Below are positions 10,071-15,996 of a stretch of 15,996 nt of DNA, piece by piece. The stretch comes from Larix sibirica. Taxonomy: Eukaryota > Streptophyta > Pinopsida > Pinales > Pinaceae. The stretch lies in contig NWUY0304774471.1 in the NCBI GenBank assembly GCA_004151065.3, positions 2,902 to 18,897 on the forward strand, in the 5' to 3' direction. Within the stretch, counting starts at the first letter, position 1. The number at the start of each line of letters is the position of its first letter. A program made the translations under genes and the position numbers. The notes under the pieces are model-generated. The model made no database searches. It saw only the letters and a list, made by a program, of their open reading frames with translations, and had not been told where the DNA came from.

Positions 10071-10340
10071 CATCAAATTACCGCACGTTTTCTAAAGGCC
10101 ATATTTAAGATCTATGAGATGGGCACGAGAGATTTTTTGGGGGATAAAATCATTATATTGTTATAAATACATCCACCAACAATCTCACATACCTAGATGA
10201 CATTTATGGAGAAAATTGTCGTTTTCTTAATTCTTGTAGCAAATTGACGTCATAAATTTCCAAAAAATAGAGTTGGGATAGTTAAAATTTGAGGGCTTCA
10301 AATTAAGTCAATTTAAAAACATGTTCCTATAGAAAATATC

Positions 10341-10705
10341 CCTTGGAATATAGCTTACATACCAATTTGACTCACCCCATTTCTATGTCAGATGAAAAAG
10401 TTATGTCCAATTTAGTAACTATTGGTAATGGAATCAACACTATGACAAATTTGCATCTTGACCATTTACTAGCATATTTAACACATCAAGTCATCACATA
10501 TTCAAAACATGATTCTAAGGGATATATGCCTTGGAGTCTAATTAAGACGACTTGAATCACTTCATTTGGATGTCCGGTGAAAAAATTATGCCACATCTAC
10601 TAACTACATGTCCTAAAACCAACATTGTTAAACTTTGCCTCCTAGGTTTGTTCATCATTAATTTTGGAATATCAAAGAAAAGAATTTATAAAAAATATTT
10701 ATAGT

Positions 10706-10738
<33 letters not shown>

Positions 10739-11190
10739 TCTGCTTTTATATCCTACTATAATTATGCAAATAGAACTTTGGACGAAAAAGTTGTGCTAAA
10801 AAGAGTCACTATAGGTCTAAATTGGAAATCACAAGTAGTTTTTCCATGTGGATTTTTCTCCATCAAAATTAATATATGAATTAAATGAAAAATAAAAACT
10901 TGTTTCTATTTGAGGTACTTCAATGATTCTACTTTAACATCCAAGTGGAATGAGATCAATTCATCATTAAACAAAAAAGTTATGATCAAAATAGTGATTG
11001 TTTGTCTAGGCAAAAATTTACAAACAACTCCATCAAGCAAGTTGTTCCTCAGCAGGTTTGACACATCATTTAAACTCACTTTGAGAGCTTGTGTATATCA
11101 GAGATATCCCTATGAGTCTCCTTAAAACTTAATTTGGAATCACTTCAGTCGGACTTGAAATGAGAATTTTATCAATGAAATATCGTCGAG
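10341..11190 (+). repeat. Degenerate tandem array, period about 190 bp
   Basis: A motif close to GATGAAAAAGTTATG recurs at 10391, 10576, 10781, 10970 and, more decayed, 11158: spacings 185, 205, 189 and 188. The longer one contains the AT microsatellite. Units one and two align over about 80 bp (CCTTGGA at 10341 and 10529, then TGACTCACCCCATTT against TGAATCACTTCATTT, then TAGTAACTA against TACTAACTA). Units two and five share GAGTCT, TTGGAATCACTTCA or TTGAATCACTTCA, and GGA. Four open frames of 70-71 codons start in equivalent parts of units; this reflects the repeat period, not four genes. More decayed units may continue to about 11600. Confidence 0.75.
10708..10736. repeat. AT dinucleotide microsatellite
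   Basis: About 14 uninterrupted AT units. It lies within the third unit of the 190-bp array and accounts for most of that unit's extra length. Confidence 0.95.
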
Positions 11191-11199
11191 TAGCTAAGA

Positions 11200-11975
11200 T
11201 GGCCATCACTTCTCAACAGGTAAAATTTGATTTTTTCTTCATTTATCTTTCCTTGGATATGCTTTATTTGCATTGTTTTTCGTTGTTTTGGGTATTTCCC
11301 AGAAGAATAAAGACCGATTTCCTTTCTTCCTCATCATCTTACGTTTTATTGCAGGAAAACACTAAGTTGTTTTAAAGGTCCCAAAAAGATCAAGAAGGTC
11401 ATCCTACGAACGAGTGATTTTCAAAATCAAATTTTGAATATCTATGATTGAGGGTGTGCCATCCAGAAATTCAAGACAAGAAAGTGAAACATCATGTGAT
11501 TTTGAATTCATAAAGAAGCTCAAAATCCTTGGAGCTACATGAACATTTCATTTGCTAACAAAATATACCAAATTTTTTCAAGATGGATTGAGATCAAGGT
11601 GAACAAAGAAATACTGTGAAGACCAGTATAAAAAATAATTCAAGTTCCATACCATGTTAAGTCACATCCACTATACTATTGCTACAAATGAAGTTTGCTC
11701 AATAGATCCATTGTTCATCCTACTTATTCACCATTGTATGCCCATATATATTTCCTTCTTTCGAGCTTAATAAACCATACATGTTGAAGTCTAAACTTTC
11801 ATTTGTTTATGTAGTCACTCTTAAATTTCTCATGATACTACTACTACTACAACATTATGACTTTGAACTATTTTTCCTTCACAAATTCTCCATACTTTCC
11901 TACTCCACCCATCCCTAACCCATACAATAATGTTGCTCGGCTCACTTACAATGTCGAGCTACTTTTTGTTCTTCA
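11200..11975. other. Intergenic, no gene recognised
   Basis: The T-rich stretch at 11220-11360 ends in TTTTATTGCAGG and could mimic an intron end, but no conserved coding follows it. A short (CTA)n run lies near 11840-11852. A phrase CCTTGGAGCTACATGAAC near 11527 faintly resembles the unit start of the upstream 190-bp array. Confidence 0.5.
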
Positions 11976-11996
11976 TTGCCTTTTCTAAATAAATTT

Positions 11997-12145
11997 GATG
12001 CTGAAAACCTTTCTCAGGCACCATTAGACCGTGGAGTGCTTGAAAACCAACTTGTTGGTGGGCATTCCACGAGTAAAATAATTTTTGACTATGAAAACCC
12101 TTTGAGTGCATTCAAACAAATCTTGTTTGAAAACCAACTTACTGG
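11997..12145 (+). repeat. 87-90-bp duplication that stays in one reading frame
   Basis: GATGCTGAAAACC at 11997 recurs as GACTATGAAAACC at 12087, and TGAAAACCAACTT at 12041 recurs at 12128. Offsets are 90 and 87, both multiples of three. Translated in the frame of 11976-12209, the two copies read FDAENLSQ ... VLENQLVGG and FDYENPLS ... ILFENQLTGG. The family is not recognised and the frame is only 77 codons, so this is either a remnant of a repetitive coding segment or coincidence. Confidence 0.6.
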
Positions 12146-12209
12146 CGGACAAAATTTGCAAATAATGAAAGAGAAATTAAAATTCCATCCGAGTTCCATT
12201 GCTCCTTAA

Positions 12210-12727
12210 GTCACAAATTTTCAAGCTTTGTTTCTCTATCAAGAAGTTAATGATCCAAATCTCAATCTACATGTTACAAGCTCCAATCTTCTATATCTCA
12301 ATTTACAACAAGCTACAAGTACCACATGAACCAAGTTCTACTCACTTAGCTCAATTCAACTCACCATTATGGACTAGCTCAACTCTTCTGCCTTTCAAGA
12401 TGTCATATACTTGTCACAGAACTCAAGGACTTCTCAAGTAGGTGCAGGCATGTTTCTTTTCTAGTCTTCAATCAAGAATTCATTGAATGCTAGAAGAGTG
12501 TACTTGGAAAATTCTCTATGACTCTTATGATTCCTTGTGTTGCACTCATATGCCCTTTCCTATTTTCCTTTTTTTCGAGGATGAAAAAAACCTTCAATTG
12601 GTGGGATTCATCCATGAAACCTTTTAAATCATACTTCATTATTTCATACTACCTTTTTAACTCCTTGTGAAACCATGGTGATAAACATGAGTTTCCCCAC
12701 ACATGGCTATTGTTGTTCATGTGACAC
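12210..12727. other. Intergenic, no gene recognised
   Basis: One open frame of 80 codons (12199-12441) overlaps the preceding one by a few bases and has no recognisable motif. No clear repeats or RNA genes were seen. Confidence 0.5.
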
Positions 12728-13045
12728 CATTGGTTTGCATATGAGCACAACTCTGAATCAAAATATGGTAGTTGGAGGATGATTTAGATACTATGGGATG
12801 CTTTAGAAGCTATCAAGTGTCAAGAAGGTCAAGTATGGATGTCATCAAAATCTGGCCAAAGTACAAATATGTTTTAAATTTGTTGACAATTTCCTATTAC
12901 ATAAAACCCAGATCCTATAACGTCGTCATTGGTTTGCATGCTACCGCAACTCCAAATCAAAATCCTCCACTTGGAGGTCTTTCTATATGACCAAGGGATT
13001 CTTTGGCGCCTTTTAGATGTTACAAATACCAAATAGGTTCTTGTG
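12728..13045 (+). repeat. 199-bp-offset degenerate duplication
   Basis: CATTGGTTTGCAT occurs at 12728 and 12927. The following sequence stays alignable for about 110 bp, with GCACAACTCTGAATCAAAAT against CGCAACTCCAAATCAAAAT, TTGGAGG, GGGATGCTTTAG against GGGATTCTTTGG, and a TAGGTTCTTG-like tail. Divergence is high. The period is close to that of the array at 10341-11190, but sequence kinship between the two is not shown. Confidence 0.7.
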
Positions 13046-15640
13046 GGGAGAAAGTCAAACACACAAATTTCAAAACTGTCAAATCTACTCCAAAGACAAT
13101 TTTTGGATGCATTTCAAGTCAAATCAAGAAAAATAAAGACATGAGTTTTGTGCTCAATATGATCATTCAAGTAACAATGCGTGCAAAATTCTCAAAAAAT
13201 GCACAAGGAGGGTTGTGCATGCATGTTTTCAAAGCAGTTTCAGACTTTTATTGTTGTGTAAAAGAAAGCTATAATTCAAGTATTTTTGCATAACATGGCG
13301 TTTTCTTTATCACACTGGAAATTTGGAATTGCATTAAGGAAGACAAGGTAAAAATGCACCATGTTCAACTTCAAGCAATCAATTAGAGCCCAGGGTGTGT
13401 AATTTTGTGCATTTGGGAAACCTTGTCAAGTTTCGCACAAGGAATAGTTCCAACAATTTCATACACAAATCAAGAAAGAAACCCAATTTGTTGATGTACC
13501 TTTTCACAATGAGCCGCTCTTTGTTATACTTTATAACCATCAACCTTAGACTCGGCACTAAATTTGTAAGTTGCCGCAGTGGAAACTAGTTGGAGCAGTT
13601 ACCAGATTTGAAGTATTTTAGCATGATCGGGGAGAAGAAACATATCTCTTTCACTTATAATATGGTATTTGAGAAATTTGAGCTCAGATGAACTTCATGT
13701 TGGGATGCTTATTTATGATGAAGGGTGCACAAGTTCACTAATTTTCTATCTTTTTGAAGAACTATGTGAAGAAATCTAACGAGGCATGCAGAATTGGACA
13801 AAGAAGTAAATCTTAACATTTGATTAGCTGCTCTTCTCCTCTGTTAGAGGATTCACCTTCCTTCTTTAAGCTAGATGTAACATATAATCTCTCCATCCCT
13901 TGCAGGGCCTTTTAATTAGTTGAATATGAAACAACCACTAAAATCTGTTTGAAGGAGGATATGAAGTGTGTGTTACTAGATCTCACATTATGTAAATGTG
14001 GACGATTATCTTCCTTGTTTCAAGCCAGCTCTCAAAGAGCATTTGAAGTTAGAATTCCAAAGTGCAAAGTTTTGAATGATAGTGATATAGTTGTTGGCAA
14101 TAATGGCAAGGCTGCTTTGTTAAGATTGTTTGAATGGATTACATATCCTGTATGGTAATTTATTGGATAAAACTCCTAAACAACTATTGAATGGGAGAAC
14201 AGGAAGAATTTCTAATTACAACAAATTTTTGGCCACGCATTCACGGGTGTTTATGGCAGATTTGGGATCATTTCCATAGTAAATGTTCATACCTTGAAAT
14301 GCCAACATATTTTTCCCTTATGGTAGCATAATTTGGTCGGGTGAAATGGTGAAACCTTTGCAAAGAACCTATAGCAAATACAACTTGAAATGCAATAAGA
14401 TATTAAGGCATATTACACCAGCCATGAAGTGTTATTAAACATCCTATAGCAACGACAATAAATCAGAGGAGGCTCCTATATGAACAAGCCAACAAAATCA
14501 ACATTAGAAATATGGAATTGTGGGTTAATTTCCAAGTAAAATTGAGCGCAAGAATGACCTTGACCTTGTTTGAAGTATCTTTAACTATCCTTCAGGAATT
14601 AAGGCACAGTTTCTAATTGATTTGGGCAGCTCTGTGGTGGCCTATAGTCAGCAACAAATAAAACATAGAAAAATTGTAATTTCTAGCACCTTGTTTTTAA
14701 CAAAATGCAGAAATTATTTGCTAGTAATTTGAAATTTGTCAACTGGGTTTTTATAATTTGTTGTGAGTAGGAGAATTAGGGTGAAATAAACATGCTCACC
14801 AAAAACAATCCATACCTAGATTGGCATTAAGGATATATTGGTTGTTTTGCAAGATTGTAGTGGTTTCTTGTGCATTTTGTCACCTACAAGATTTCAAATT
14901 TATAGAATGATGCTTATTACATATTCTGTAGAGCTTGACATGCCTTGGTATGATTTCCAAATGGTTAATGTCAGAATCAGGGTGACAAAACATTCAAAGG
15001 ATGAGAATGAGCCATCATATTGAGATTTGTTTGATATGCAAATTGTTGGGTTATCAGTATGGATGCATGCACATGGTTTATTTTTCAAATTTATGATCTT
15101 TTTGTTGATTGATAAAGAGAGATATTTTATTGCAGCAGAAAAGAAAACAATTACAAGAGGTAGGTGTTGCCACATAAGAAACAAAACTTACAAAACTTCT
15201 TGTTGCCACACAAGAACCAACCATAAGAAAGCCAACTGCAACTCAAGTCTTTCTAGCATGATGCTCAATTTTTCAGAGGAAGAAATCCTAATCACACAAT
15301 TCAGAAGAATCAAATGCATGGTTGCATGAGGACATGCAACAAGTTCAGTTGGGGAGAGATGTAAAGTCACCAAATTATTGTCTTTTCACATCCTTTTACT
15401 CAATTTTAATATTTATATGTAGGATTAGGCTCAACATTTTCCAATGCATTTATTTTAGTATTTTAAGAGAATTTATGAATAAATATTAGAAAAATAACAT
15501 ACTTTCACTTACCTTTGAACATCGGGTTAGTTTGTTGATGAGTATTGAAACATTTAGAGCTTGTAATAATGCAATTTTTATCACATAGCACCAGGTTCAA
15601 ATTGCCTCTTTAACCATTGAAGATTTGATGATGATTTAGG
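13046..15640. other. Intergenic, no gene recognised
   Basis: Several plus-strand frames of 61-100 codons occur (13003-13293, 13395-13589, 13949-14158, 14838-15023, 15027-15329). The one at 13949 begins LLDLTLCKCGRLSSLFQ in a context preceded by a T/C-rich stretch ending CTTGCAG at 13901-13907, which might be a fossil splice acceptor. No family match is recognised for any of them, and reverse transcriptase, integrase and protease motifs were not found. A decayed gene or retroelement remains possible. Confidence 0.45.
15165..15236 (+). repeat. 36-bp short tandem duplication
   Basis: TGTTGCCACATAAGAAACAA and TGTTGCCACACAAGAACCAA are offset by 36 bp. On the minus strand the same area carries AATAAA (plus-strand TTTATT at 15126-15131), but without a recognised gene upstream of it this cannot be called a polyadenylation site. 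Confidence 0.65.
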
Positions 15641-15680
15641 ATGATCATTCAAATATCTCCATATGGAAGAATCTTGGAGC

Positions 15681-15723
15681 TCTTGAAAATATTTTTGATC
15701 AAATATCTTAGATATTTTCAAGA
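15681..15723. repeat. 12-bp perfect inverted repeat
   Basis: TCTTGAAAATAT at 15681-15692 and ATATTTTCAAGA at 15712-15723 are exact reverse complements around a 19-base spacer that itself contains the palindrome TTGATCAA. It precedes the presumed LTR-like promoter. Confidence 0.88.
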
Positions 15724-15834
15724 TATTGTTGACTTGCTAATTATTGACAATTTGTTGTAACCACGTGAGGGATTTGTGGATCTGAATTTATTATTGTTTA
15801 TCTTAGTTTCAAACCAGATTTATGTATAAATAAG

Positions 15835-15844
15835 AGTTCCTTCA
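15835..15844 (+). promoter_or_regulatory. Candidate TATA box
   Basis: TATAAATAAG is a near-consensus plant TATA element in a less AT-monotonous context than most A/T runs here. Ten or more bases downstream the sequence turns C-rich (TTCCTTCACCATTCC), fitting an initiation region at about 15868-15880. No downstream gene is in view. Confidence 0.4.
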
Positions 15845-15996
15845 CCATTCCAAAGGGGAGGACTCTCGGATCATATGTCCAATTTATGATGGAGTGAAAA
15901 AAACTTCTTGGGATTTTCTCTAACATAGATTGTAAGTTTATAGTTTTATGTGTAGCATGATTTGATTTAATTTTATAATGTTGTAGTTAGTTTGCT

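Larger units (their letters stand above)
15640..15996 (+). mobile_element. Possible LTR fragment (copia-like), right end outside window
   Basis: The layout resembles the U3-R part of a plant LTR: a region of short inverted ATATCTT/AAGATAT-type sequence (15681-15723), TGTTGACTTG at about 15727, TTGTAACCACGTGAGG near 15753-15768, a TATA box in GTATAAATAAGAG at 15834-15846, then a transcribed-looking stretch. No terminal dinucleotides, target-site duplication, primer-binding site or internal polyprotein could be identified, and the right end is not in view. An ordinary gene promoter pointing right is the alternative. Confidence 0.35.

Noticed and set aside
9801-10076. 91-codon and 62-codon minus-strand frames rich in Gly, Pro and Cys
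   Set aside because: They run through the C/G-rich repeat in overlapping frames, so openness reflects lack of A/T stop codons in low-complexity DNA.
10343-11375. Four consecutive plus-strand frames of 70-71 codons that look like a small gene family
   Set aside because: Their equal size and spacing follow the 190-bp repeat period; their proteins do not resemble one another clearly and one runs through an AT microsatellite.
15121-15373. Minus-strand gene end with AATAAA and an upstream open frame (15188-15373)
   Set aside because: The frame is 61 codons with no known motif and the AATAAA is a common hexamer in A/T-rich DNA.
7000-15996. CRISPR array, tRNA or rRNA genes, organelle DNA insertion
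   Set aside because: No regularly spaced identical short repeats, no cloverleaf-like conserved boxes and no recognisable plastid or mitochondrial genes were seen on reading; this was by eye, so a short tRNA could have been missed.

Overview
The window is nuclear DNA of a plant, almost certainly a seed plant. It holds one recognisable gene: the 3' half of SMC4, the condensin ATPase subunit called CAP-C in the older Arabidopsis literature. Plant origin rests on close protein similarity, recalled from the family, to plant SMC4 across 14 exons, on GT-AG introns of about 95-390 bp, and on AT-rich, repeat-laden flanking DNA. The species cannot be fixed. A C-terminus unlike the Arabidopsis one and large repeat-rich flanks would fit a gymnosperm, but this is weak evidence.

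Positions 1-1215 are the end of a large upstream intron containing a 211-bp tandem duplication. Positions 1216-5598 carry 14 exons encoding the last 630 residues of SMC4: the second half of the dimerisation hinge, the returning coiled-coil arm, and the C-terminal ATPase half-head with signature motif, Walker B and D-loop. The reading frame is open across every junction and the key motifs are intact. The N-terminal half (Walker A head, outgoing coil, first half of the hinge) and the promoter lie upstream, outside the window.

Positions 5599 to about 5800 are a short 3' untranslated region. Positions 5930-7000 are a very AT-rich block of nested tandem repeats (periods of about 68, 119-122 and 235-239 bp), including perfect 16-bp palindromes.

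From 7000 to 15996 no intact gene is supported; the open frames there are short and match no family I recognise. The region is a patchwork of decayed repeats. These include a 302-bp-offset repeat near 8000-8400 with a 9-bp-stem hairpin, a sharply GC-rich island at 9660-10070 made of two 249-bp copies around two C/G hairpins, and a degenerate array of about 190 bp at 10340-11190. A short duplication at 12000-12145 repeats in one reading frame, a 199-bp duplication follows near 12728, and an LTR-like promoter region lies at the right edge. The most likely overall reading is a conserved housekeeping gene followed by old retrotransposon-derived intergenic DNA. I do not see evidence of a new multi-gene system.
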